From contig JAHEKK010000106.1 in NCBI GenBank assembly GCA_024638395.1, positions 1 to 8,802 on the forward strand: 8,802 nt of DNA. Reading direction: 5' to 3'. Below, one piece after another: positions 1-6,257 of this stretch. The notes under the pieces are model-generated. The model was not told where the DNA came from, searched no databases, and worked only from the letters and a program-made list of their open reading frames with translations. The translations under genes and the position numbers were made by a program. Source of the DNA: Gemmatimonadota bacterium (GTDB lineage Bacteria > Gemmatimonadota > Gemmatimonadetes > Longimicrobiales > Gaopeijiaceae). Within the stretch, counting starts at the first letter, position 1. The number at the start of each line of letters is the position of its first letter.

Positions 1-145
1 AGAGTAGTGGCCGCCAGGTGACCCTTCGGACCACCCCAGCAGGGCCATACATGTGATTCTCGGCCCCTGGGGGACGGGTCTTGATATCCGGGAACCTCGT
101 TTACCGCCTCAGGACGTCGTGCCCGGCCGGGGCCCCTGGGCCCTC
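1..145. other. Non-coding left flank
   Basis: No gene is supported here. The open frames crossing this stretch are low-complexity arginine/proline/glycine-rich continuations of frames antisense to the doxX gene. It contains only the 3' flank of that gene, with a GC-rich hairpin-capable run at 129-143 directly after its stop codon. That run has GGGCCC-type arms, a very short loop and no following T-tract, so it is at best a weak terminator. Confidence 0.4.
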
Positions 146-571
146 CTACGCTGCCGTCGACGTTTCCACGGGTCTGGACTCTCTCCGGGCTCGGAGCCAT
201 CCGTCCAGGGAGAAGGATCCCGGACCGTTGGCGAAGAAGAAGAGCCACGTGAAGGAGTAGAACGCGGAAAGCTCGCCCCCATTGAGAATCGGCCAGAATC
301 CTCTCGGGAAGTGGACCTGGAAGTAGGCAATGGCCATCTGACCGGAGAGCAAGAAGGCCGTCGGACGGGTCAGGAGTCCCATCACGATGAGCATCCCGCC
401 GAAGAACTCGAGAACGCCGGCCAGTCCCCTCTGGGTCATCAGCTCGACCTGGTTTCCGTCAAGCCAACCGAAGAGTTTCTGGGCGCCGTGCTGCATGAAC
501 AGGACGCCGGCGGCGATCCGAAGGGCGTTGAGCGTGAACTCGTTGAAACCGCCTCTGTTGGTTACAGACAT
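146..571 (-). CDS. DoxX family membrane protein
   Basis: This is a 141-residue integral membrane protein of the DoxX family, small four-helix proteins of the cytoplasmic membrane. Some members are linked to quinone/redox or oxidative-stress functions, but most have no fixed role. Visible family features are the HGAQKLFG motif at residues 28-35 between the first two hydrophobic segments, a second segment rich in small residues (about 50-68, ending MGLLTRP), a third (about 71-86), and an aromatic fourth segment (about 103-115) followed by GPGSFSLDG, typical of DoxX C-termini. Length is normal. I chose the ATG at 571; a longer frame starts at a TTG at 610 but adds 13 residues unlike the family. 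No clear Shine-Dalgarno precedes the ATG. It lies 145 bp downstream of the DUF1707 paralogue on the same strand, separated by a hairpin, so it may or may not be co-transcribed. The family call is firm; the function is not. Confidence 0.9.
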   Translation of the reverse strand: MSVTNRGGFNEFTLNALRIAAGVLFMQHGAQKLFGWLDGNQVELMTQRGLAGVLEFFGGMLIVMGLLTRPTAFLLSGQMAIAYFQVHFPRGFWPILNGGELSAFYSFTWLFFFANGPGSFSLDGWLRARRESRPVETSTAA

Positions 572-700
572 GGGTTGTGGCTCGAGTCGCGTCGGGAGAG
601 GGGAATGCAACGATGGCGGGGTCTACCCGCTCCGGCCCTGATACGACCCACCAGCCGGTTGGTTCCGCCCGGTTCGAAACTGACTCGAGATGCGAACCCG

Positions 701-728
701 GGGGCCGGACGAGGCGCTATCCGGCCCC
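701..728 (-). terminator. Hairpin overlapping a stop codon
   Basis: A perfect 9-bp stem (701-709 pairing with 720-728, arms GGGGCCGGA and TCCGGCCCC) encloses a 10-base loop that holds the TAG stop (717-719) of the upstream minus-strand gene. No T-tract follows, so Rho-independent termination would be inefficient. It could attenuate read-through toward doxX or protect the 3' end of the mRNA. The pairing is seen directly; the role is inferred. Confidence 0.35.
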
Positions 729-1445
729 GAGTCGCTTTCGCTCCCGCCGTTCTCTTTTCCTTCGCCGCCGGGCCTCCCGCTTGGATTCGCCGAGCTCCCG
801 GAACTCGATCTCGACGGATCCGAGAACCGCGTGGCCCTCGACCCGGACCACCGGGGCGTCCGGACGCATCGAGGCAGGGCTGTTCTGCTGCTGCTCGAAA
901 CTGCCCAAGAAGGCGGAGCCTCGGCCTTCGACGTACAAGCCTTCAGGGGCGATGACCTCGATGGATCCGAGGACGCTAAAGCACTTGATGACGGTTTCTC
1001 CGGGTCCCAAAAGGGCTTCGCGCAGATCGATCACGGTGGATCCGAAGACGCTCACCACCTGGGTTTCCCGAGCGGGGATCCAACGACCCTGACGCTTGGT
1101 CTCGCTGAAAATGGACAGGGTGCGATCCCGCTCTCTTACTCGGCCCGCGGGTACGGAGGCGGAAACCCGTCCCTGGATCGCAGTACCTGAGCCGCCCTCC
1201 AGCTTGGCGGGAACGTTGCCCGTAGGCAGGTCACGAAGCAGGACCGCCAAGGCATCCGTCGTCTTGGCGGCGTGGGCCTGGGTTACTCGACGTTCGAAAT
1301 CGTCGAGCGTCAGGTGGTCCTGAGCGAAATGCTCGCTCAGCAGGTCTATCGTGTCGGCACGGGCGGCCGCGCTCACCTGCTGAACCGGTGAGCCTGCCTC
1401 CCTGGGTTGGAGGTGCGATGACCGTTTGCCTCGTTCGCCCGTCAT
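717..1445 (-). CDS. DUF1707/LiaF-like protein, second of a tandem pair
   Basis: A 242-residue protein. Residues about 28-74 form a DUF1707/SHOCT-like helical module (ARADTIDLLSEHFAQDHLTL, then DDFERRV, ending in LLRDLP). Residues about 110-216 form a LiaF-like C-terminal beta-repeat domain in which a glycine-serine turn recurs four times (FGS 134-136, LGS 159-161, LGS 180-182, LGS 208-210). The C-terminus (221-238) is a dense Arg/Lys tail that could bind acidic phospholipids or nucleic acid. No transmembrane helix is evident, unlike LiaF proper, which carries N-terminal helices. In Firmicutes, LiaF-type proteins inhibit envelope-stress two-component systems; no such partner is present here, so the role is unknown. 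The ATG at 1445 is well supported by an upstream GGGAG at 5 bp spacing and by the MTGE start shared with its paralogue. It begins 19 bp after that paralogue ends, so the two form an operon. Confidence 0.85.
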   Translation of the reverse strand: MTGERGKRSSHLQPREAGSPVQQVSAAARADTIDLLSEHFAQDHLTLDDFERRVTQAHAAKTTDALAVLLRDLPTGNVPAKLEGGSGTAIQGRVSASVPAGRVRERDRTLSIFSETKRQGRWIPARETQVVSVFGSTVIDLREALLGPGETVIKCFSVLGSIEVIAPEGLYVEGRGSAFLGSFEQQQNSPASMRPDAPVVRVEGHAVLGSVEIEFRELGESKREARRRRKRERRERKRLGAG

Positions 1446-1464
1446 TTCGTCTCCCTCTTCCCCA

Positions 1465-2136
1465 CTACCCGGGAGGCCCGAGCTGCCTTTTCACACGTTG
1501 GCCCAGCCTCCGGCGTTGTCGGGCCTCCGCGGCGGACTCTCCGTGCCGCCTGATCTCTACCGCGGCGCCCCCCCATATGGCAACACCGCGGATCCGAACC
1601 ACCGGTGCCCCCGGGTCCTCGACAGCCCGGGCGCCTGCCTCGGCGTCGAAGCCGCCCATGATCCCCACCCCTCCGAAGTCGACCTGTAGTTCAGGCGGCA
1701 CGATGACGTTGACCCCGCCCATGACGCAGAACACCCAGATATCCGTTACTCCGGGACCGAAGCGAGCCTCGCGGAGATCCAACTCGACTCCGCCCTGGAA
1801 AGCGACCGCGTAGTTCTTCCGTGCGGGGATCCAGCTACCGGATCGCTGGGTGCCGCCCCAGAATCCGAACGCCAGACTCCGCTGACGGACCGAGTCGGCT
1901 GTTGCCCGTCGTATGCCCGCCGCTGTGCTGGCCGGCATCGGATGAGACACGGGCAGGGGCTCCGGGAGCAACGCCCTGAGGGCTTCCTCGGAGGTTGCCC
2001 GATGAGCCAGATCGAGTCTGGATTCGAATTCCTCGAGCGTGAGTCGATCCGAGGCGAACTGCTCAGTCAGGGAATCGATCACCCGATTCCGCAAACTGAG
2101 GGCAGGAGGTCCCGTTTCGGTGTGTTCGCCCGTCAT
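1465..2136 (-). CDS. DUF1707/LiaF-like protein, first of a tandem pair
   Basis: A 223-residue paralogue of the gene that follows it. The DUF1707-like helical module spans about residues 15-60 (RNRVIDSLTEQFASDRLTLE, then EFESRL and ALRALLPEP). The LiaF-like beta-repeat domain spans about 88-197, with four recurring glycine-glycine turns (QGG 114-116, MGG 139-141, MGG 160-162, WGG 188-190) where the paralogue has glycine-serine. Shared blocks include GSWIPAR/GRWIPAR, LDLREA/IDLREA and APVVRIRG/APVVRVEG. The C-terminus is basic (Arg-rich, 206-217) but milder than in the paralogue. No signal peptide or membrane helix is visible. The ATG at 2136 has no obvious Shine-Dalgarno; the shared MTGE start supports it. 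It is the promoter-proximal gene of the unit, divergent from the lipoprotein gene. Function is unknown; an envelope-stress or scaffold role would be a guess from the LiaF relation. Confidence 0.85.
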   Translation of the reverse strand: MTGEHTETGPPALSLRNRVIDSLTEQFASDRLTLEEFESRLDLAHRATSEEALRALLPEPLPVSHPMPASTAAGIRRATADSVRQRSLAFGFWGGTQRSGSWIPARKNYAVAFQGGVELDLREARFGPGVTDIWVFCVMGGVNVIVPPELQVDFGGVGIMGGFDAEAGARAVEDPGAPVVRIRGVAIWGGAAVEIRRHGESAAEARQRRRLGQRVKRQLGPPG

Positions 2137-2256
2137 CGTGTCCGTGCTGGTGGTGGGATCGAGCGGTGAAATGATCCGCTATCGAGTACGAACCTCGCCC
2201 CCGATTCCTTGGGCGGGCAAGCGAGTCACCCCCGGGAAGCCGCGTGTCGGAGCGAC

Positions 2257-2288
2257 TTGACATGCGGGGTTCCAGGGGCGCTCATACG
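2257..2288 (+). promoter_or_regulatory. Possible sigma70-type promoter for the lipoprotein gene
   Basis: A perfect TTGACA lies at 2257-2262 in the 192-bp divergent gap. The best -10 match is weak (TCATAC at 2282-2287, spacing 19). It sits 40-70 bp before the ATG at 2329, a sensible distance. The poor -10 and long spacing keep confidence low. Confidence 0.3.
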
Positions 2289-2328
2289 TACCCTCAGCCG
2301 AAATGCGGCCCCAACAGGAGAGTGGGAC

Positions 2329-2736
2329 ATGCGCCATCCTCGTTCGATTCGCACCGCGATGCTCCTCCTTGCCATCGCTATGGCCGGCGCCCTCTCGGCC
2401 TGCGCCACGGGTGCTGGAGGCTCCTCCGACGGCACCCGGCGCAGCGCCAATCGGATCACGTTGGAGGAGTTGGCCGACTACACCACGCTCAGCGCCCTCG
2501 ATGCGATCCGGCGGCTTCGGCCCCGGTGGCTCCAGGCCCGGGGTTCGACGGCGGGAGGCGCCAATGAGCCGGTGGCCATTCTCGACGGTGCCCGTCTCGG
2601 GAGCCCGGACGCGCTCAGCAGCGTGTCGGTCTCGGACATATCCGAGATGCAATTCCTGAATGCCAGGGACGCCACGCTCCGGTTCGGTACGAATTTCCCG
2701 GGCGGGGCGATCGAGGTCCGAACCAGAGTCCGCTGA
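2329..2736 (+). CDS. Lipoprotein with TonB-plug-like C-terminus
   Basis: A 135-residue predicted lipoprotein. The N-terminus has positive charges (RHPRSIR), a hydrophobic core (AMLLLAIAMAGA) and a lipobox LSAC with Cys22, followed by a Gly/Ser-rich linker, so it should be lipidated and exported. The C-terminal half (about 78-133) reads like the end of a TonB-receptor plug domain: a beta strand with LDG (PVAILDGARLG), then SVSDISEMQFLNARDATLRF, a glycine-rich turn and a final IEVRTR strand. There is no beta-barrel and no TonB box. The ATG at 2329 has a good AGGAG at 2316-2320 with 8 bp spacing; longer in-frame starts upstream would bury the signal sequence. Small plug-like lipoproteins of this kind occur, as I recall, in Gemmatimonadota, but I know of no assigned function. 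It ends just before a hairpin and converges with the M20 gene. Confidence 0.8.
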   Translation: MRHPRSIRTAMLLLAIAMAGALSACATGAGGSSDGTRRSANRITLEELADYTTLSALDAIRRLRPRWLQARGSTAGGANEPVAILDGARLGSPDALSSVSVSDISEMQFLNARDATLRFGTNFPGGAIEVRTRVR

Positions 2737-2740
2737 CCGG

Positions 2741-2768
2741 GGGGCCTACCGAAGGGCGGGTAGGCCTC
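2741..2768. terminator. Bidirectional hairpin between convergent genes
   Basis: A perfect 8-bp stem, GGCCTACC (2743-2750) with GGTAGGCC (2759-2766), extended by a G-T wobble and a G-C pair, with an 8-base loop. It sits in the 33-bp gap between the lipoprotein stop (2736) and the M20 stop (2770), where a shared terminator is expected. Neither side has a T-run, so termination may need Rho. Confidence 0.55.
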
Positions 2769-2769
2769 G

Positions 2770-3909
2770 TCAGGTCAGTGCCCGCCGTGCAAATGCGCCC
2801 AGGACACGGTGGCAGGCACGGATCTCGTTCACATCGACCCACTCGTTCAGACCATGGGCCTGAGCGATGGACCCCGGTCCGAAGCAAAGAGCAGGGGTCC
2901 CCACCTGGTTGAGAAAGCACGCATCCACCCAAGCCGTCATGCCTTCGATGCGACAGGCCGATCCGACGGCCTCCGCGCTTTGGACGAGGCCCGTGACCAG
3001 CGGGTGTGAGGTGGGTACTTCCGTGCCGGCACGGAATAGCCCGGGAATCACGTCGACGGCCAGTTCGGGGATCTGCTCCCGCGCCCGCACGACCATGTCG
3101 TCTATCTGGGCGAGCAGTTCTTCTCTCGACTCGCCCGGCAGGGTGCGACGCTCCACCGTCAGGGAGCATTCCTCGGGGTATACGCTGGGGGCCGTGCCGC
3201 CACGAATGGTGCCGGCGTGAATCGACCCGTGGCCCACCAGAGGGTGGACTCGAGCCGTCTCCAGACGGCGCCCTTCCGTCGCCAGGACCGTCAGGAGGCT
3301 CCCGGCGTGGACAATGGCGTCGACCCCCACGTCGGGCCGGGAGCCGTGGGCGGCCCTCCCATGGACGTGGAAGTCCACCCACAGGAATCCCTTGTGGGCC
3401 GGCATCACGGCGAGACTCGTGGGCTCGCACACGATGGCCCCGTCGGCGGTGATCCCCGATGCGACGAGGTGCTGCATGCCCAGAGAGGCGTGCTCTTCAT
3501 CTGCGGTGAGGGCGACGATGAGCTCACCCGCGAGGTCGAGGTCCGCCAGCTCGGCAGCGGTGGCCAGGGCCGCCGCGACCCCTGCCTTCATGTCGCAGGC
3601 ACCCCGGCCGAACAAGCGGCCGTCCCGAACGGTGCCGGAGAAGGGGGCCTCCATCCCCGCCACCCCTACCGTGTCGGTGTGGCCGTTGAAGAGCAGCTTG
3701 GGCCCGCCCCCGGGGCCGCGCCGCGCGACGACGTTGAACCGGCCCGGAGCCACTTCCGGTGTTTCCACGTGATAGCCCCAGCCCTCGAGCCAATCCGCCG
3801 TCCGTTCCGCTATTTGTGACTCGCCCTGACCCCCTTCCTCGAGGGTGGGGTTCACGGAAGGAATCTGGACGAGTTGAGCCGTCAACTCGACGGGGTCGAC
3901 GCGGGGCAT
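2770..3909 (-). CDS. M20 family metallopeptidase (ArgE/DapE-type deacylase)
   Basis: A 379-residue cytosolic zinc amidohydrolase of the M20 ArgE/DapE/ACY1/CPG2 family, which cleaves N-acyl groups or dipeptides. The catalytic set is complete: NGHTDTV with His77 and Asp79, GRGACDMKAG with bridging Asp106, TADEE with general base Glu138 and ligand Glu139, CEPT with Glu162, the lid/dimerisation domain entry at VHGRAAHGS with His188 (about 175-290), and the C-terminal ligand His352 in AHGLNEWV. Length and order are normal for the family. Substrate cannot be fixed from sequence: acetylornithine, succinyl-diaminopimelate and acyl-amino acids are all possible, and no arg or dap genes are nearby. The ATG at 3909 begins directly before the conserved VELTAQLVQIPSVNP segment; no strong Shine-Dalgarno is seen. 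It is monocistronic, convergent with the lipoprotein gene and divergent from the next small gene. Confidence 0.92.
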   Translation of the reverse strand: MPRVDPVELTAQLVQIPSVNPTLEEGGQGESQIAERTADWLEGWGYHVETPEVAPGRFNVVARRGPGGGPKLLFNGHTDTVGVAGMEAPFSGTVRDGRLFGRGACDMKAGVAAALATAAELADLDLAGELIVALTADEEHASLGMQHLVASGITADGAIVCEPTSLAVMPAHKGFLWVDFHVHGRAAHGSRPDVGVDAIVHAGSLLTVLATEGRRLETARVHPLVGHGSIHAGTIRGGTAPSVYPEECSLTVERRTLPGESREELLAQIDDMVVRAREQIPELAVDVIPGLFRAGTEVPTSHPLVTGLVQSAEAVGSACRIEGMTAWVDACFLNQVGTPALCFGPGSIAQAHGLNEWVDVNEIRACHRVLGAFARRALT

Positions 3910-4058
3910 TCAGGGCAGCCTGCGGAAAAAGGTGTGATCGAATTGACAGAGGATTTAACAAACGGCACGGGCGGGTCGAAAGAGAAATGACAGTTCAGGG
4001 TCCCCTTGGAGGGTGTTTCGGGGGCCTTTGGCCCGACTCGAACGAGGGTATTCGGCAC

Positions 4059-4289
4059 ATGGCACGGATGGTGCAAGAACACTACGCCACGGATCACAAC
4101 GCGGGAGGCGTCATTCGCAAGATCACTGTCAGTCTGATTGGGACCGCGGCCCTTGCGGCCGGTCTGGTCCTTCTCCGGCAGGGAACTGCTCGGCCGTCAC
4201 TTGAAACGGCGACCGTCGAAGAGGTCCCGCCTGGGGAGGAAGTGCCTGGAAAGATCCGGTTGGATAGGCTCAGAGAGTTGGGCATCTGA
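4059..4289 (+). CDS. Small single-helix membrane protein
   Basis: I do not recognise this 76-residue protein. It has a short polar N-terminus (MARMVQEHYATDHNAGGVIR), one hydrophobic segment (about residues 20-38, KITVSLIGTAALAAGLVLL) and an acidic, proline-containing tail ending in KIRLDRLRELGI, so a one-pass inner-membrane protein is likely. The ATG at 4059 follows GAGGG at 4044-4048 with 10 bp spacing; an ATG at 4068 and a longer form from 3987 are alternatives. Nothing is encoded on the opposite strand here. A near-copy of its last codons, including the stop, lies just downstream, then a strong hairpin. Coding is plausible from frame openness and a coherent hydrophobic profile; function is unknown. 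Confidence 0.6.
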   Translation: MARMVQEHYATDHNAGGVIRKITVSLIGTAALAAGLVLLRQGTARPSLETATVEEVPPGEEVPGKIRLDRLRELGI

Positions 4290-4309
4290 CCCTCTAGTTG
4301 GGTATCTGA
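4276..4309 (+). repeat. 14-bp direct repeat containing the stop codon
   Basis: AGTTGGGCATCTGA (4276-4289) recurs as AGTTGGGTATCTGA (4296-4309) with one mismatch and a 20-bp period. The first copy is the 3' end of the small membrane-protein gene including its TGA. This looks like a short local duplication by replication slippage. Confidence 0.6.
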
Positions 4310-4388
4310 GTGGCTCGGATGCATCGGTGGCCGAATCGCCGCGACGCTTCCGGGGCGCCACACCAGGCAGGTGCTTTGACCAATAAGA

Positions 4389-4422
4389 AGAGGGGGGCGA
4401 CCTTGCCGGGTCGTCCCCCTCT
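4389..4422. terminator. Strong bidirectional terminator hairpin
   Basis: A 14-bp stem (4389-4402 with 4409-4422; 13 Watson-Crick pairs and one G-T wobble) with a 6-base loop TTGCCG. It is about 100 bp downstream of both the small plus-strand gene and the minus-strand ferredoxin gene. On the minus strand it is followed by TTCTTATT, a modest U-rich tail, so it is best suited to ending the ferredoxin transcript. On the plus strand no T-tract follows. The rest of 4290-4518 holds no gene I can support. Confidence 0.7.
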
Positions 4423-4518
4423 CTGCAAACAGAACGGCGAAATGCCTGACCTCAGGAGAGGACAGGAAGCCCGGCGGGCCCGTCGATCGTCAACACCGTA
4501 GAACCGTTCCGAAGCCCC

Positions 4519-4752
4519 TCAGCCGAAGTGCGCGTAGTTCTTGGCGATGTACTCGCTCCACTCCGGTGGAACGTCCGTGTCGGGGAAGATGGCTTGCACG
4601 GGGCACTCGGGCTCACAGGCTCCGCAATCGATGCATTCGTCGGGATGGATGTAATACTGATCGTCGGCCTCGTAGATACAGTCTACGGGGCACACCTCAA
4701 CGCAACTGGCGTCTTTCGTACCGATGCAAGGCTCGGCGATGATGTACGTCAT
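4519..4752 (-). CDS. fdxA: 7Fe ferredoxin [3Fe-4S][4Fe-4S], FdxA type
   Basis: A 77-residue low-potential electron carrier of the cytosol. Cysteine spacing matches Azotobacter ferredoxin I offset by one residue: Cys9, Cys17 and Cys50 would hold the [3Fe-4S] cluster; Cys21, Cys40, Cys43 and Cys46 the [4Fe-4S] cluster; Cys25 would be the free cysteine near it. Visible motifs are ASCVEVCPVDC (15-25) and ECIDCGACEPECPV (39-52). The start is the ATG at 4752 (MTYIIAEPC), preceded by a GAGG-like site at about 7 bp; upstream in-frame codons encode nothing ferredoxin-like. The C-terminal segment (PPEWSEYIAKNYAHFG) is the short tail usual in small FdxA forms, not the long tail of Azotobacter. A putative promoter lies directly upstream and a strong hairpin downstream, so it is probably a single-gene transcript. 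The redox partner cannot be read from the neighbours. Confidence 0.95.
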   Translation of the reverse strand: MTYIIAEPCIGTKDASCVEVCPVDCIYEADDQYYIHPDECIDCGACEPECPVQAIFPDTDVPPEWSEYIAKNYAHFG

Positions 4753-4788
4753 CTGTGGCCTCTGAGAGACAAAGAAAAATCGGACCCT

Positions 4789-4817
4789 ATCATCACGACT
4801 GTGGTCGGGGGTGGCAA
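4789..4817 (-). promoter_or_regulatory. Putative promoter of the ferredoxin gene
   Basis: On the minus strand a -35-like TTGCCA (plus positions 4812-4817; 5 of 6 consensus) is followed, after 17 bp, by a -10-like GATGAT (4789-4794; 4 of 6). Transcription would start about 30 bp before the ATG at 4752. It lies in the 149-bp divergent gap shared with the plug-like gene. The match is by eye only. Confidence 0.4.
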
Positions 4818-4901
4818 GGCCAGCGGGGAACCATTGTTCCACCCTCCCTGTATCGGCGTAGGCGACGTATGATTGAGGCCCTTTCAGCGTTTGGCGGGAC
4901 G

Positions 4902-6257
4902 ATGCGTCCATCAATTGGATCGAGATCCAGGCTGCCCCCTGTCGGCATCCTCGTGGGGTGCGGCCTCGTGGCCGCGGCCTTCGTTCCCGTTGCCGCTCAG
5001 GATGTGGGATCCGTCCGCGGAACGGTCTTCGACTCCGTATCGTCCTCCCCGCTGTCCGGGGCCGAGGTCTTCATCTGGGACACGCACCTCCGGACCGTCA
5101 CGGACGGGAGCGGCGAGTTCACCCTCGACTCGGTGCCCGTTGGGAGCCAGCGGCTCGTTTTCGTCCACCCTCTTCTCCTCGAGCTCGGGGTGTCTACCGG
5201 GAATGCGGAGGTCTTCGTTCCCTCCGGAGGACAGGCGGAGGCCGCCATGGCTACGCCTTCGCCGTTCACGATCCTTCGCAACATGTGCCTTCTGGAGGGG
5301 GGGAGTCCCGGTTCAGCGGTTGTCGTGGGTGAGGTGGGCGACGTCTCTTCGGAGGTGGCCATTCCGGGGGCCAGGGTCCAGCTGAGCTGGCAGGATGATC
5401 TCGGCTCGCCACACGCCACCGAGTCGGTTTCGAATTCCCGGGGCTGGTTCCGCTTCTGCGACGTTCCGGCGGGTGTCGAGGTGGCGGCCACGGTCCATTT
5501 TCTGAATCAGAGCTCGGGTCGCCGGTTGCTACACCTCGACGTCGGCACCGATGAGTGGCTCCCGTTCCTGGTCGGGGACCTCGAGCCCGGCTCCCTCACC
5601 GGCACCCTGCGGGACCAGGACCGGGGGTGGGGTATCGAGGACGCCGAGGTGGGCCTTGTGGGAACCCTTCACCGTGCTGTTTCGGGCCCCGGCGGATCTT
5701 TCCGGTTCTCCTCCGTGCCCCCCGGGGAGTACACCCTTCAAGTCAAGCACCTGGCCTACGGTGAGCGGAGTGACCGGGTCCTTATCGGCGACGCCATGGC
5801 GGTCTCTGTCACCGTCAACATGAGTGTCGACCCCATCGAGCTGGCCCCGATCGAGGTCCGGGGTGAGGCCATCGTGGATCTCGATGGGATCGTGGCAGGC
5901 GGTACGTTGATCACCGCCCAGGAAGTCGAAAAAGTGCGCCACCGCGCACGCGACCTCGCGGACATCTTGCGCATGCAGCACATGACCGATCTGGTGGTGC
6001 GACGGGGCGCCACGGGAGAGCTATGTGTCGGGGTGAGCACCGGCCAGGTGCGCCTCTTCAAGTCCGAATGTACGTCGGCGATCTTCTATGTCGACAACGC
6101 CCGCGTGAGCACCCCGGAGATGGTGGTCAACATGTCCGCGTCCGATATCGACCGGATCGTGGTCTACCGGCCGGTCGAGGCAGGCAACCTATTCGGATTC
6201 GGGGCCGGAAACGGCGTGATCGTCGTCTATACGCGCAGCGGTCAGCGGCGGCGCTGA
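4902..6257 (+). CDS. Exported protein with three CarboxypepD-reg repeats and a TonB-plug-like end
   Basis: A 451-residue exported protein. A signal peptide is visible (basic RSR near residues 8-10, hydrophobic 14-32, cleavage likely after VAA-Q). Three carboxypeptidase-regulatory-like beta-sandwich repeats follow: about 35-93 (GSVRGTVFD, TDGSGEFTLDSVPVGS), 138-200 (VVGEV, NSRGWFRFCDVPAGV) and 229-308 (GSLTGTLRD, SGPGGSFRFSSVPPGEYTL). A plug-like domain occupies 317-446: IEVRGEA, RARDLADILR, a YVDNA strand, SASDIDRIVVYRP and a terminal GNGVIVVYTR. Full SusC/TonB receptors continue into a 22-strand barrel; here the protein stops after the plug. Cys375 and Cys390 could form a disulfide. The start at 4902 gives a compact signal peptide; an ATG at 4869 would add 11 residues, and neither has a strong ribosome site. 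It is divergent from the ferredoxin and overlaps the adenosyltransferase end by 16 bp. It may be a periplasmic or surface adaptor; the partner is unknown. Confidence 0.85.
   Translation: MRPSIGSRSRLPPVGILVGCGLVAAAFVPVAAQDVGSVRGTVFDSVSSSPLSGAEVFIWDTHLRTVTDGSGEFTLDSVPVGSQRLVFVHPLLLELGVSTGNAEVFVPSGGQAEAAMATPSPFTILRNMCLLEGGSPGSAVVVGEVGDVSSEVAIPGARVQLSWQDDLGSPHATESVSNSRGWFRFCDVPAGVEVAATVHFLNQSSGRRLLHLDVGTDEWLPFLVGDLEPGSLTGTLRDQDRGWGIEDAEVGLVGTLHRAVSGPGGSFRFSSVPPGEYTLQVKHLAYGERSDRVLIGDAMAVSVTVNMSVDPIELAPIEVRGEAIVDLDGIVAGGTLITAQEVEKVRHRARDLADILRMQHMTDLVVRRGATGELCVGVSTGQVRLFKSECTSAIFYVDNARVSTPEMVVNMSASDIDRIVVYRPVEAGNLFGFGAGNGVIVVYTRSGQRRR
6242..6257. repeat. Near-palindrome shared by two convergent gene ends
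   Basis: TCAGCGGCGGCGCTGA has 6-bp inverted arms (TCAGCG/CGCTGA) around a 4-base centre. Each arm supplies the TGA stop of one of the two convergent genes, and both proteins end in Gln-Arg-Arg-Arg. It could form a small hairpin, but without a T-tract. Confidence 0.7.

Noticed and set aside
661..700. GGTTCGAAAC resembling a tRNA T-loop
   Set aside because: The flanking bases do not form a T-stem and no D-arm, anticodon arm or acceptor stem can be built around it.
53..955. 300-codon open frame on the plus strand
   Set aside because: It runs antisense to the DoxX and LiaF-like genes, is rich in Arg/Gly/Pro/Glu with no domain, and exists because the high-GC code leaves antisense frames open.
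2615..3430. 271-codon open frame on the minus strand
   Set aside because: It overlaps the M20 gene in another frame on the same strand; composition is Arg/Gly/Pro/Ser-rich with no domain, while the M20 frame has all catalytic residues.
3943..3965. TTGACA at 3943-3948 as a promoter for the small membrane-protein gene
   Set aside because: No acceptable -10 lies 15-19 bp downstream; the AT-rich TTTAAC is only 5 bp away.
4755..4901. Upstream extension of the plug-like protein frame
   Set aside because: It would place dozens of Arg/Pro-rich residues before a clear signal peptide and run across the ferredoxin promoter region; the ATG at 4902 (or 4869) is more credible.
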